A stretch of 64,000 nt of DNA from Eukaryota sp. TZLM1-RC (taxonomy: Eukaryota > Metamonada: BaSk clade), in the NCBI GenBank assembly GCA_040285825.1, contig JAUPSS010000004.1:2956550-3020549 (forward strand). The letters run 5' to 3'. This document shows positions 34,416-47,361 of the stretch, piece after piece. The notes under the pieces were generated by a model. That model did no database searches. It was not told the DNA's origin and was given only the letters and a program-made list of their open reading frames with translations. The translations under genes were made by a program, and so were the position numbers. Positions within the stretch are counted from its first letter, which is position 1, and each line of letters opens with the position of its first letter.

Positions 34416-37403
34416 TTTTTTTTTAAAATTTAATTTTATTCAAAACCTATAAATCAACATCTAAAAAATCCATCTCTCCCAAAACAAAAACACTAGATGC
34501 AACTCTCTCATAGTGAGATCCAAGAGAAAGCAAAGCATCAGAAACCATCTTCAACATCCCCTTAAAAATAGAAAACACAATTCTATTTTGCCAAAACAAT
34601 CTGTTGAAATTTCTGCCAGTTCTTCTCTTTACAATCATTTCAAAATCATCCAAAAAACGTAAAGCAGTTGGTGCAAGTGAACCAAAAAGGGAAAATACAA
34701 ATGGATACAAATTGTATTTTGCATGCTGTAGACTGGCCAATTTGGACAAAGGTTCATTGTATCTTTTGAATTTAAAATTTTCAGCATTTGAAAGGGGATT
34801 ATGAATTTCAGAATTAACAAGCCTTTCATTTGAGGCATTACAAGGATCAACAGACATTACATCCAATAAAATGAAGCTTCCATCTAATCCAGGTAATATG
34901 ACATCACCTCTATTATTCTTATGAAAATCATTTTCAGCATCAAACAGATTTGACAACAGAGGTTCCAAGAAGGATTCAATTCTATGAGATTTACACATAC
35001 AATATAACTGGTCTCTTACAGCATCATGAACCTTGCTTCTAAAAGTAATAAAATGTTTACAATTTAACAAATGAGTAGTTGTAATTTCTCGAGAACATTT
35101 ACAAATTAAATTATGAGGTAAATTATCAGGCCAGATAAAGGAACGAAATCTCATATTCAGAGTCCAAGCAGAATCGGATAAGAGAGTACCATAAACTTGT
35201 GGAATTGTTGTTACTAAGGCAGAAGAAGTACTGTCACACATATCTTGTAAAAAGATTTGCAAAAGCGGGATTCTTTTTCTTGGCCAAGCCAAGTCTAACA
35301 TCAAAATCCAAGCTTTCAAAAAATCTTTGACAATTTTTGTTGAAGCTTTTTACAGCAAAACTGTAAATTATATAGAGATCGGTTTGGAATTTCTTGAATT
35401 GATTGAGGAAAACATTTGGTCCAAATTTGTGGCGGTAATTTTTCAAGTTCACAAGATAACTCATACAAATAGGGACTACAATTGGGGACTAACAGATGAG
35501 AATCATCAGGAAATCTACGAGAAAATTCATAAATAAAATTTTTGCCACCACCCAAGAATGCTGATTGACACAAAATTGAAGATTTAGTAAAACCAATACC
35601 ACCCAAATTTGCTGAAGAAAATAAATGGCTTTTCAACATTCCTGGTTCTACATCCAATAGGTCAGCAAAAAATTCTGTTCTCAATGAATTAAAAGAACGA
35701 CAAAAATCTAATGCTATGGAAGGAGCACAAGATCTCAAAATGTGGGTTATTCTCCCAGTGTAGCAAATTTTAAGCATGAAAAATTTAATATGCTTTTCTA
35801 TATCTAAAGAAGAAATTGAATCAAGTTCAATTTTCATTTTTTCCAAAATAACTTGCAATTCATTCTGAATTTGAGGCACATTTCCTAACCAACAACCAAG
35901 GAACTTAAAAGCATCACTACTATAATTAGTAAAAGGGACAATAGAATCGTTTATCACGAGGTCTTGAGCAGAAGAGCCAATCAGAAGGCATTTGCTGGCA
36001 TTAAGATGAAGCCCAATATTTTCATATGAATCGGCAATTTCTTGAGCAACCAATTCTAGTAAATCAAATGAACCAATCAAGGATATATCATCCATATAAG
36101 CAACTATTTTTATAGAAGGGTATTTTTGCTTAATGATATTTAAAGTTTTGTGAATAGCTAAACAAAACAATAATGGGCCTAAAGGATCTCCCTGCTTCAC
36201 TCCAGAAGATGATTTAAGACCAAATGAATTAAAAATTAAATCTGATTCTTTACCATAAAAATGGTAGAAAAAACTCGATAGCTCAGGAAAATCAGATTTA
36301 ATAACTTCAAAAATTGCTTCTCGCTTTACAGAATTAAAAGCATTTTTAAAGTCGAGATTAAAAATAAAATTATTTTCCTCTGCATTAAAAAAGGTATCAG
36401 AGGCAATAGCAGCAACAGAAGCACCATCAATTGTTTTGATTCCAAATTGATGAGGATTCAAAAATGTAGAAGCTTTGTCTTTGACACGATCGAAGACAAT
36501 TGATGCTAGCAAACGAGAAAGAGATTCACCAACAGCAATTGGGCGTATTCCATCAGGTTTGATTCCGTTTCCAGGCTTTACTAAAGCAATCAGACGTGCT
36601 GCGAGTAATTCAAATGGAGGATTAATTTTCAAAACAATCAATTGTTGAAAATAGTGGGCTAGATCATCAGCAATTTCGGGAGCACTGGAACACGCTATTT
36701 TTAACAGATCAAAAGAAATTCCAGATGGGCCTGCTGCTTTCCCCTTTGGCAATTTTTGAATAGCTTTAAGAACTTCAATTGCAGTAATAGGATTTTCAAT
36801 CCAAAAAGGACACACTTCAGGCTTGCTGCACTTGAAATTTTCTTGAGGATGCAACTTTTGAAGTTTTTCAAGGGTATCAGAGTTTGCATCAGCCAAAGAA
36901 GAGGAAAACAAAGACTGCTTTGCGGCACCATAACGACCACGTAAGCACAATTTACGGCAAATTTTTGATTTTACAATTTTTCTATTTCCAAATTTTTTCT
37001 TAAAACAATTTTTGTTTTTTCTAGCAAAATATTTCCAGAAGGATGAAATATTCCACTTATTATTTTTCAATTCAGAAGTAAAATTTCTCATTTCCATTGA
37101 GAAGGGGATTGTGCTGGCGGGACTTATTTCTACTGGGATCCGGATCGGGGGTCTTACGGTATCAACGGCTTTACAATTCGTACAAAACAGAAGTTTTCGA
37201 CCATTTCGTGAATCTGCAACATCTTTTTTGCAAAATGGACAACAAAAATTACTGTTTTCAGAAGGGGAAGAAGAGGGAACACTAGAAGCATTTAACTGTT
37301 GATCGTCAGAAACATTATTTTCAGCACCTTTCACAACGGCAACAGCTGGAACAGAACATTTGAGAATTTGTTGAGCAGATTTTAATTCAAATTCTCTTTT
37401 TTG
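34416..37403 (-). pseudogene. Family A nearly complete (residues 137-1122)
   Basis: Minus strand. A single frame of about 700 codons (35316-37436) runs from the zinc ribbon through LPKGKAAGPSG, D in LDFKNAFNSV, KQGDPLGP, YMDD, FLGCWLG and the linker. An extra A at about 35320 shifts it, and a further T-run change near 35250 leads into the C-terminal frame (34447-35319) with finger and RLE. It lacks the zinc knuckle. Here the long frame begins inside neighbouring family B sequence, so its first residues (MFLLFSNQFL) are not A. It has the best-preserved RT of the minus-strand A copies. Confidence 0.88.
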
Positions 37404-37903
37404 TTTTAGGAATTGATTTGAAAATAGTAAAAACAATACGATTTAGCCACAAGCGACGATCAAAACGCTTATTCATTCTTTTTTTCACAAGATTTTCAAA
37501 ATCATCAATAAAATTCAAAGCAGTTTTTCCAAGACGACCATACAACGATATAGCAAATGGGCAAATTTGGTAATCTACATGGCGAACATGTTTCAATTCT
37601 TTTAAAGGATTTGCATACTTTTTCCGTTTGTACAATTCGGAGTCATCAAGGGGGGATACTTCGGATTGAGCATTTTTCAAGGCATTTTTCTTGCATACAT
37701 CCACTGTTACGACATCAACAACATTCATGACATCATCAAACGAGGGCACGACAACATCAGCACGTCGTTTTCCATATTCTGAATCTCTTACGCTTTCATT
37801 TATATCAAGAGACCTCAACAAAGGTTCTACAAAAGATTCAATATGATAGGAATTACACATTGCATGGATTTGATCTCTGACTGCATCATGCAACGTAGAA
37901 CGA
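37404..37903 (-). pseudogene. Family B fragment, finger to pre-C-terminus
   Basis: Minus strand, B residues about 865-1029 (LHDAVRDQ, RRADVVVP, VVDVVTVDVC to IFKSIPK). It fuses to A at AAAACAAAAAAGAG and to plus-strand A at 37904. Both edges lack tails. It is identical in structure to 46861-47361. Confidence 0.8.
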
Positions 37904-38097
37904 AAATTTTGTTTTGAAAATTAATCCTCCATTTGAATTACTCGCAGCACGTCTGATTGCTTTAGTAAAGCCTGGAAACGGAATCAAACCTGATGGAATA
38001 CGCCCAATTGCTGTTGGTGAATCTCTTTCTCGTTTGCTAGCATCAATTGTCTTCGATCGTGTCAAAGACAAAGCTTCTACATTTTTGAATCCTCATC
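37904..38097 (+). pseudogene. Family A fragment, RT start
   Basis: Plus strand, A residues about 393-455 (KINPPFELLAARLIALVKPG to LNPHQF), ending at the recurrent CATCAATTT/B-tail junction. It is repeated at 47362-47555. Confidence 0.78.
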
Positions 38098-39348
38098 AAT
38101 TTTTTTTTAATTTAATTTTAATTTATTTTCAAAACCACAGTCTAAAAGTCAATATCTTCAAAACAAGCTTCCACACCATCAAACCTTACAGCAGCAATAT
38201 TTTCATAATGTGCACTGACAGACATTAAAGCTTTCGAAATCATTTTAGGAATTGATTTGAAAATAGTAAAAACAATACGATTTAGCCACAAGCGACGATC
38301 AAAACGCTTATTCATTCTTTTTTTCACAAGATTTTCAAAATCATCAATAAAATTCAAAGCAGTTTTTCCAAGACGACCATACAACGATATAGCAAATGGG
38401 CAAATTTGGTAATCTACATGGCGAACATGTTTCAATTCTTTTAAAGGATTTGCATACTTTTTCCGTTTGTACAATTCGGAGTCATCAAGGGGGGATACTT
38501 CGGATTGAGCATTTTTCAAGGCATTTTTCTTGCATACATCCACTGTTACGACATCAACAACATTCATGACATCATCAAACGAGGGCACGACAACATCAGC
38601 ACGTCGTTTTCCATATTCTGAATCTCTTACGCTTTCATTTATATCAAGAGACCTCAACAAAGGTTCTACAAAAGATTCAATATGATAGGAATTACACATT
38701 GCATGAATTTGATCTCTGACTGCATCATGCAACGTAGAACGATAGGAAATATATCTATTACAATTAAATAAATGTGATAATGTCAAACCAGCTCCACATT
38801 TACAAAACAAATCATTGGGCAAATTACAAGGCCATAAATAACAACGCATTCTCATAGCAGTGGTCCATTGGTCGTCATTCAAAAATAGACCATAAATCTG
38901 GGGAATTTGATTTATCAAAACTGCAGATGAACTGTCCTTCAAATCAATCAAAAAATTGGCAAAAGCAGGATTTTCTTTCTTAGCCGTGCTAAGTCGAACA
39001 ATAAAATCCTTGTTTTCAAAATTTTTCAAAAGATGTCGTTGGAGCTTTTTCAACGCAAATTTTAATGAATATAAACTTCTGTCTGGAATTTCTTGAATGG
39101 ATATGGGGAAACATGATTGCCATAAGTCGGGAGATAAACTGGATATTTCTTCTCTTAAGTTATCCAGGAATATGCTATTTGTATTTTCAAGAAGATTTTC
39201 GGCAAAGGATATCTTCTAGAGAATTCAAATACAAAATTTTTCCACCACCAATAAATGCAGCTTTGGTCAAATATTTTGATGAATTGAATCCAACACCGCC
39301 AAGTTGAACATCAGAAAAATATGATTTTTCAAAATTGATGGATCAACT
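38098..39348 (-). pseudogene. Family B 3' part with an intact 303-codon frame
   Basis: Minus strand, B residues about 665-1064. The last 303 codons (38142-39053) are open and hold the finger and RLE. Upstream, short A-runs at about 39205 and 39240 break the frame. It is cut at GATGGATCAAC by a minus-strand A tail. The same cut is seen at 52286 and 57653. Confidence 0.84.
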
Positions 39349-40335
39349 TTTTTTTTTAAATTTAATTTTATTCTAAACCTATAAATCAACATCTAAAAAA
39401 TCCATCTCTCCCAAAACAAAAACACTAGATGCAACTCTCTCATAGTGAGATCCAAGAGAAAGCAAAGCATCAGAAACCATCTTCAACATCCCCTTAAAAA
39501 TAGAAAACACAATTCTATTTTGCCAAAACAATCTGTTGAAATTTCTGCCAGTTCTTCTCTTTACAATCATTTCAAAATCATCCAAAAACGTAAAGCAGTT
39601 GGTGCAAGTGAACCAAAAAGGGAAAATACAAATGGATACAAATTGTATTTAGCATGCTGTAGACTGGCCAATTTGGACAAAGGTTCATTGTATTTTTTGA
39701 ATTTAAAATTTTCAGCATTTGAAAGGGGATTATGAATTTCAGAATTAACAAGCCTTTCATTTGAGGCATTACAAGGATCAACAGACATTACATCCAATAA
39801 AATGAAGCTTCCATCTAATCCAGGTAATATGACATCACCTCTATTATTCTTATGAAAATCATTTTCAGCATCAAACAGATTTGACAACAGAGGTTCCAAA
39901 TAGAATTCAATTCTATAAGACTTACACATACAATATAATTGGTCTCTTACAGCATCGTGAACATTGCTTCTAAAAGTAATAAAATGTTTACAATTTAACA
40001 AATGAGTAGTTGTAATTTCACGAGAACATTTACAAATTAAATTATGAGGTAAATTATCAGGCCAGATAAAGGAACGAAATCTCATATTCAGATTCGGATA
40101 AGAGAGTACCATAAACTTGTGGAATTGTTGTTACTAAGGCAGAAGAAGTACTGTCACACATATCTTGTAAAAGATTTGCAAAAGCGGGATTCTTTTTCTT
40201 GGCCAAGCCAAGTCTAACATCAAAATCCAAGCTTTCAAAAATCTTTGACAATTTTTGTTGAAGCTTTTTACAGCAAAACTGTAAATTAAATAGAGATCGG
40301 TTTGGAATTTCTTGAATTGATTGAGGAAAACATTT
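39349..40335 (-). pseudogene. Family A 3' end, first unit of a tandem duplication
   Basis: Minus strand, A residues about 801-1122. Diagnostic differences: a deletion that turns the DSAWTLNMRF codons into a short frameshifted stretch (CAGATTCGGATAAG at about 40090), and FLEPLL changed to FYLEPLL with nearby substitutions. One A is missing at about 39586. The unit, with the E and 44-bp insertions, repeats at 40711. Confidence 0.84.
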
Positions 40336-40482
40336 TTTTTTTCTAAAACTTTTTATTCAACAACAAATATGAAATACACAATTAAAACTCCACATCCTCA
40401 AAACCTGCCTCCCCTACATCAAAACAATTAATCGCTAAAGATTCAGAAAATTTCCCAAAAGAAGATAGTGAATCAGAAAATA
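40336..40482 (-). mobile_element. Family E 3' terminus, 147 bp, with 10-bp TSD
   Basis: GAAAACATTT occurs at 40326-40335 and 40483-40492 on either side. On the minus strand the insert encodes about 33 residues (SDSLSSFGKFSESLAI, then GFEDVEF) and a stop, followed by a UTR with GAATAAAAAGTTTTAG and an A tail. The ending matches the C-termini of B (CFEDIDF) and A (MDFLDVDL) in position and style, so it is the 3' end of a related fifth family, possibly the one represented by fragment D. Confidence 0.8.
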
Positions 40483-40709
40483 GAAAACATTTGGTCCAAA
40501 TTTGTGGCGGTAATTTTTCAAGTTCACAAGATAACTCATACAAATAGGGATTTTTGGTTTTGAAAATAAATTAAATGAATGAAAACAAAAAAAACAAATA
40601 GGGACTACAATTGGGGACTAACAGATGAGAATCATCAGGAAATCTACGAGAAAATTCATAAATAAAATTTTTGCCACCACCCAAGAATGCTGATTGACAC
40701 AAAATTGAT
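40483..40709 (-). pseudogene. Family A fragment carrying the 44-bp micro-insertion
   Basis: Minus strand, A residues of about 748-800 (SILCQSAFLGGGKNF, RRFPDDSHLLVPN, LPPQIWTKCF), interrupted at 40551-40594. It is cut at CACAAAATTGA by the tail of the next A copy. Confidence 0.78.
40551..40594 (+). mobile_element. 44-bp 3'-UTR-only insertion with 10-bp TSD
   Basis: CAAATAGGGA lies on both sides (40541-40550 and 40595-40604). The insert contains TGGTTTTGAAAATAAATTAA and ends in an A8 run. The first part resembles the 3' UTR of family B. It is the extreme end of a B-like element inserted with no coding sequence. Duplicate copies are at 41913-41957 and 62374-62418. Confidence 0.8.
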
Positions 40710-41698
40710 TTTTTTTTTTAAATTTAATTTTATTCTAAACCTATAAATCAACATCTAAAAAATCCATCTCTCCCAAAACAAAAACACTAGATGCAACTCT
40801 CTCATAGTGAGATCCAAGAGAAAGCAAAGCATCAGAAACCATCTTCAACATCCCCTTAAAAATAGAAAACACAATTCTATTTTGCCAAAACAATCTGTTG
40901 AAATTTCTGCCAGTTCTTCTCTTTACAATCATTTCAAAATCATCCAAAAAACGTAAAGCAGTTGGTGCAAGTGAACCAAAAAGGGAAAATACAAATGGAT
41001 ACAAATTGTATTTAGCATGCTGTAGACTGGCCAATTTGGACAAAGGTTCATTGTATTTTTTGAATTTAAAATTTTCAGCATTTGAAAGGGGATTATGAAT
41101 TTCAGAATTAACAAGCCTTTCATTTGAGGCATTACAAGGATCAACAGACATTACATCCAATAAAATGAAGCTTCCATCTAATCCAGGTAATATGACATCA
41201 CCTCTATTATTCTTATGAAAATCATTTTCAGCATCAAACAGATTTGACAACAGAGGTTCCAAATAGAATTCAATTCTATAAGACTTACACATACAATATA
41301 ATTGGTCTCTTACAGCATCGTGAACATTGCTTCTAAAAGTAATAAAATGTTTACAATTTAACAAATGAGTAGTTGTAATTTCACGAGAACATTTACAAAT
41401 TAAATTATGAGGTAAATTATCAGGCCAGATAAAGGAACGAAATCTCATATTCAGATTCGGATAAGAGAGTACCATAAACTTGTGGAATTGTTGTTACTAA
41501 GGCAGAAGAAGTACTGTCACACATATCTTGTAAAAGATTTGCAAAAGCGGGATTCTTTTTCTTGGCCAAGCCAAGTCTAACATCAAAATCCAAGCTTTCA
41601 AAAATCTTTGACAATTTTTGTTGAAGCTTTTTACAGCAAAACTGTAAATTAAATAGAGATCGGTTTGGAATTTCTTGAATTGATTGAGGAAAACATTT
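40710..41698 (-). pseudogene. Family A 3' end, second unit of the tandem duplication
   Basis: Minus strand, A residues about 801-1122, with the same diagnostic deletion and substitutions as 39349-40335. Its C-terminal frame (40741-41475, 244 codons) is open. Spacing between equivalent stops is 1,362 bp. Confidence 0.84.
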
Positions 41699-41844
41699 TT
41701 TTTTCTAAAACTTTTTATTCAACAACAAATATGAAATACACAATTAAAACTCCACATCCTCAAAACCTGCCTCCCCTACATCAAAACAATTAATCGCTAA
41801 AGATTCAGAAAATTTCCCAAAAGAAGATAGTGAATCAGAAAATA
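41699..41844 (-). mobile_element. Family E 3' terminus, duplicate copy
   Basis: Same insert and same TSD (GAAAACATTT at 41689-41698 and 41845-41854) as 40336-40482. It was copied with the block, not inserted separately. Confidence 0.8.
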
Positions 41845-42068
41845 GAAAACATTTGGTCCAAATTTGTGGCGGTAATTTTTCAAGTTCACAAGATAACTCA
41901 TACAAATAGGGATTTTTGGTTTTGAAAATAAATTAAATGAATGAAAACAAAAAAAAACAAATAGGGACTACAATTGGGGACTAACAGATGAGAATCATCA
42001 GGAAATCTACGAGAAAATTCATAAATAAAATTTTTGCCACCACCCAAGAATGCTGATTGACACAAAAT
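41845..42068 (-). pseudogene. Family A fragment with duplicate 44-bp insertion
   Basis: Minus strand, equivalent to 40483-40709. The micro-insertion is at 41913-41957 with CAAATAGGGA at 41903-41912 and 41958-41967. It is cut at CACAAAATTGA by another A tail. Confidence 0.78.
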
Positions 42069-45018
42069 TGATTTTTTTTTTTTAAATTTAATTTTATTCT
42101 AAACCTATAAATCAACATCTAAAAAATCCATCTCTCCCAAAACAAAAACACTAGATGCAACTCTCTCATAGTGAGATCCAAGAGAAAGCAAAGCATCAGA
42201 AACCATCTTCAACATCCCCTTAAAAATAGAAAACACAATTCTATTTTGCCAAAACAATCTGTGGAAATTTCTGCCAGTTCTTCTCTTTACAATCATTTCA
42301 AAATCATCCAAAAAACGTAAAGCAGTTGGTGCAAGTGAACCAAAAAGGGAAAATACAAATGGATACAAATTGTATTTTGCATGCTGTAGACTGGCCAATT
42401 TGGACAAAGGTTCATTGTATTTTTTTGAATTTAAAATTTTCAGCATTTGAAAGGGGATTATGAATTTCAGAATTAACAAGCCTTTCATTTGAGGCATTAC
42501 AAGGATCAACAGACATTACATCCAATAAAATGAAACTTCCATCTAATCCAGGTAATATAACATCACCTCTATTGTTCTTATGAAAATCATCAGTATCAAA
42601 CAGATTTGACAACAAAGGTTCCAAGAAGGATTCAATTCTATGAGATTTACACATACAATATAACTGGTCTCTTACAGCATCATGAACCTTGCTTCTAAAA
42701 GTAATAAAATGTTTACAATTTAACAAATGAGTAGTTGTAATTTCTCGAGAACATTTACAAATTAAATTATGAGGTAAATTATCAGGCCAGATAAAGGAAC
42801 GAAATCTCATATTCAGAGTCCAAGCAGAATCGGATAAGAGAGTACCATAAACTTGTGGAATTGTTGTTACTAAGGCAGAAGAAGTACTGTCACACATATC
42901 TTGTAAAAAGATTTGCAAAAGCGGGATTCTTTTTCTTGGCCAAGCCAAGTCTAACATCAAAATCCAAGCTTTCAAAAATCTTTGACAATTTTTGTTGAAG
43001 CTTTTTACAGCAAAACTGTAAATTAAATAGAGATCGGTTTGGAATTTCTTGAATTGATTGAGGAAAACAATTGGTCCAAATTTGTGGCGGTAATTTTTCA
43101 AGTTCACAAGATAACTCATACAAATAGGGACTACAATTGGGGACTAACAGATGAGAATCATCAGGAAATCTACGAGAAAATTCATAAATAAAATTTTTGC
43201 CACCACCCAAGAATGCTGATTGACACAAAATTGAAGATTTAGTAAAACCAATACCACCCAAATTTGCTGAAGAAAATAAATGGCTTTTCAACATTCCTGG
43301 TTCTACATCCAATAAATCAGCAAAAATTCTGTTCTCAATGAATTGAAAGAACGACAAAAATCTAATGCTATGGAAGGAGCACAAGATCTCAAAATGTGGG
43401 TTATTCTCCCAGTGTAGCAAATTTTAAGCATGAAAAATTTAATATGCTTTTCTATATCTAAAGAAGAAATTGAATCAAGTTCAATTTTCATTTTTTCCAA
43501 AATAACTTGCAATTCATTCTGAATTTGAGGCACATTTCCTAACCAACAACCAAGGAACTTAAAAGCATCACTACTATAATTAGTAAAAGGGACAATAGAA
43601 TCGTTTATCACGAGGTCTTGAGCAGAAGAGCCAATCAGAAGACATTTGCTGGCATTAAGATGAAGCCCAATATTTTCATATGAATCGGCAATTTCTTGAG
43701 CAACCAATTCTAGTAAATCAAATGAACCAATCAAGGATATATCATCCATATAAGCAACTATTTTTATAGAAGGGTATTTTTGCTTAATGATATTTAAAGT
43801 TTTGTGAATAGCTAAACAAAACAATAATGGGCCTAAAGGATCTCCCTGCTTCACTCCAGAAGATGATTTAAGACCAAATGAATTAAAAATTAAATCTGAT
43901 TCTTTCCCATAAAAATGGTAGAAAAAACTCGATAGCTCAGGAAAATCAGATTTAATAACTTCAAAAATTGCTTCTCGCTTTACAGAATTAAAAGCATTTT
44001 TAAAGTCGAGATTAAAAATAAAATTATTTTTCTCTGCATTAAAAAAGGTATCAGAGGCAATAGCAGCAACAGAAGCACCATCAATTGTTTTGATTCCAAA
44101 TTGATGAGGATTCAAAAATGTAGAAGCTTTGTCTTTGACACGATCGAAGACAATTGATGCTAGCAAACGAGAAAGAGATTCACCAACAGCAATTGGGCGT
44201 ATTCCATCAGGTTTGATTCCGTTTCCAGGCTTTACTAAAGCAATCAGACGTGCTGCGAGTAATTCAAATGGAGGATTAATTTTCAAAACAATCAATTGTT
44301 GAAAATAGTGGGCTAGATCATCAGCAATTTCGGGAGCACTGGAACACGCTATTTTTAACAGATCAAAAGAAATTCCAGATGGGCCTGCTGCTTTCCCCTT
44401 TGGCAATTTTTGAATAGCTTTAAGAACTTCCATTGCAGTAATAGGATTTTCAATCCAAAAAGGACACACTTCAGGCTTGCTGCACTTGAAATTTTCTTGA
44501 GGATGCAACTTTTGAAGTTTTTCAAGGGTATCAGAGTTTGCATCAGCCAAAGAAGAGGAAAACAAAGACTGCTTTGCGGCACCATAACGACCACGTAAGC
44601 ACAATTTACGGCAAATTTTTGATTTTACAATTTTTCTATTTCCAAATTTTTTCTTAAAACAATTTTTGTTTTTTCTAGCAAAATATTTCCAGAAGGATGA
44701 AATATTCCACTTATTATTTTTCAATTCAGAAGTAAAATTTCTCATTTCCATTGAGAAGGGGATTGTGCTGGCGGGACTTATTTCTACTGGGATCCGGATC
44801 GGGGGTCTTACGGTATCAACGGCTTTACAATTCGTACAAAACAGAAGTTTTCGACCATTTCGTGAATCTGCAACATCTTTTTTGCAAAATGGACAACAAA
44901 AATTACTGTTTTCAGAAGGGGAAGAAGAGGGAACACTAGAAGCATTTAACTGTTGATCGTCAGAAACATTATTTTCAGCACCTTTCACAACGGCAACAGC
45001 TGGAACAGAACATTTGAG
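42069..45018 (-). pseudogene. Family A nearly complete (residues 153-1122)
   Basis: Minus strand, with all motifs from zinc ribbon to RLE. A 574-codon frame (43303-45027) holds the ribbon, RT and YMDD. Frame breaks are at about 43318 (A-run), 42905 (AAAAAG) and 42420 (T-run). A 6-base loss changes FDAENDFH to FDTDDFH just before the RGD. It does not carry the tandem-unit markers. It ends at 45018 by a switch to another A copy (GAGAAAACACAC). Confidence 0.87.
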
Positions 45019-46860
45019 AAAACACACAAAATTGAAGATTTAGTAAAACCAATACCACCCAAATTTGCTGAAGAAAATAAATGGCTTTTCAACATTCCTG
45101 GTTCTACATCCAATAAATCAGCAAAAAATTCTGTTCTCAATGAATTAAAAGAACGACAAAAATCTAATGCTATGGAAGGAGCACAAGATCTCAAAATGTG
45201 GGTTATTCTCCCAGTGTAGCAAATTTTAAGCATGAAAAATTTAATATGCTTTTCTATATCTAAAGAAGAAATTGAATCAAGTTCAATTTTCATTTTTTCC
45301 AAAATAACTTGCAATTCATTCTGAATTTGAGGCACATTTCCTAACCAACAACCAAGGAACTTAAAAGCATCACTACTATAATTAGTAAAAGGGACAATAG
45401 AATCGTTTATCACGAGGTCTTGAGCAGAAGAGCCAATCAGAAGGCATTTGCTGGCATTAAGATGAAGCCCAATATTTTCATATGAATCGGCAATTTCTTG
45501 AGCAACCAATTCTAGTAAATCAAATGAACCAATCAAGGATATATCATCCATATAAGCAACTATTTTTATAGAAGGGTATTTTTGCTTAATGATATTTAAA
45601 GTTTTGTGAATAGCTAAACAAAACAATAATGGGCCTAAAGGATCTCCCTGCTTCACTCCAGAAGATGATTTAAGACCAAATGAATTAAAAATTAAATCTG
45701 ATTCTTTACCATAAAAATGGTAGAAAAAACTCGATAGCTCAGGAAAATCAGATTTAATAACTTCAAAAATTGCTTCTCGCTTTACAGAATTAAAAGCATT
45801 TTTAAAGTCGAGATTAAAAATAAAATTATTTTCCTCTGCATTAAAAAAGGTATCAGAGGCAATAGCAGCAACAGAAGCACCATCAATTGTTTTGATTCCA
45901 AATTGATGAGGATTCAAAAATGTAGAAGCTTTGTCTTTGACACGATCGAAGACAATTGATGCTAGCAAACGAGAAAGAGATTCACCAACAGCAATTGGGC
46001 GTATTCCATCAGGTTTGATTCCGTTTCCAGGCTTTACTAAAGCAATCAGACGTGCTGCGAGTAATTCAAATGGAGGATTAATTTTCAAAACAATCAATTG
46101 TTGAAAGTAGTGGGCTAGATCATCAGCAATTTCGGGAGCACTGGAACACGCTATTTTTAACAGATCAAAAGAAATTCCAGATGGGCCTGCTGCTTTCCCC
46201 TTTGGCAATTTTTGAATAGCTTTAAGAACTTCAATTGCAGTAATAGGATTTTCAATCCAAAAAGGACACACTTCAGGCTTGCTGCACTTGAAATTTTCTT
46301 GAGGATGCAACTTTTGAAGTTTTTCAAGGGTATCAGAGTTTGCATCAGCCAAAGAAGAGGAAAACAAAGACTGCTTTGCGGCACCATAACGACCACGTAA
46401 GCACAATTTACGGCAAATTTTTGATTTTACAATTTTTCTATTTCCAAATTTTTTCTTAAAACAATTTTTGTTTTTTCTAGCAAAATATTTCCAGAAGGAT
46501 GAAATATTCCACTTATTATTTTTCAATTCAGAAGTAAAATTTCTCATTTCCATTGAGAAGGGGATTGTGCTGGCGGGACTTATTTCTACTGGGATCCGGA
46601 TCGGGGGTCTTACGGTATCAACGGCTTTACAATTCGTACAAAACAGAAGTTTTCGACCATTTCGTGAATCTGCAACATCTTTTTTTGCAAAATGGACAAC
46701 AAAAATTACTGTTTTCAGAAGGGGAAGAAGAGGGAACACTAGAAGCATTTAACTGTTGATCGTCAGAAACATTATTTTCAGCACCTTTCACAACGGCAAC
46801 AGCTGGAACAGAACATTTGAGAATTTGTTGAGCAGATTTTAATTCAAATTCTCTTTTTTT
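45019..46860 (-). pseudogene. Family A, zinc ribbon to RT thumb
   Basis: Minus strand, A residues about 137-747, with a 587-codon frame (44985-46748) that includes D in LDFKNAFNSV, KQGDPLGP, YMDD and FLGCWLG. An extra T at about 46685 breaks it before the zinc ribbon (KKDVADS). The finger and RLE are missing because the downstream part was replaced at 45018. Confidence 0.86.
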
Positions 46861-47361
46861 GTTTTAGGAATTGATTTGAAAATAGTAAAAACAATACGAT
46901 TTAGCCACAAGCGACGATCAAAACGCTTATTCATTCTTTTTTTCACAAGATTTTCAAAATCATCAATAAAATTCAAAGCAGTTTTTCCAAGACGACCATA
47001 CAACGATATAGCAAATGGGCAAATTTGGTAATCTACATGGCGAACATGTTTCAATTCTTTTAAAGGATTTGCATACTTTTTCCGTTTGTACAATTCGGAG
47101 TCATCAAGGGGGGATACTTCGGATTGAGCATTTTTCAAGGCATTTTTCTTGCATACATCCACTGTTACGACATCAACAACATTCATGACATCATCAAACG
47201 AGGGCACGACAACATCAGCACGTCGTTTTCCATATTCTGAATCTCTTACGCTTTCATTTATATCAAGAGACCTCAACAAAGGTTCTACAAAAGATTCAAT
47301 ATGATAGGAATTACACATTGCATGGATTTGATCTCTGACTGCATCATGCAACGTAGAACGA
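46861..47361 (-). pseudogene. Family B fragment (duplicate of 37404-37903)
   Basis: Minus strand, B residues about 865-1029. Both junctions match those at 37404 and 37903, so this is a copied block. One additional T is present in the junction T-run at about 46854. Confidence 0.8.
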
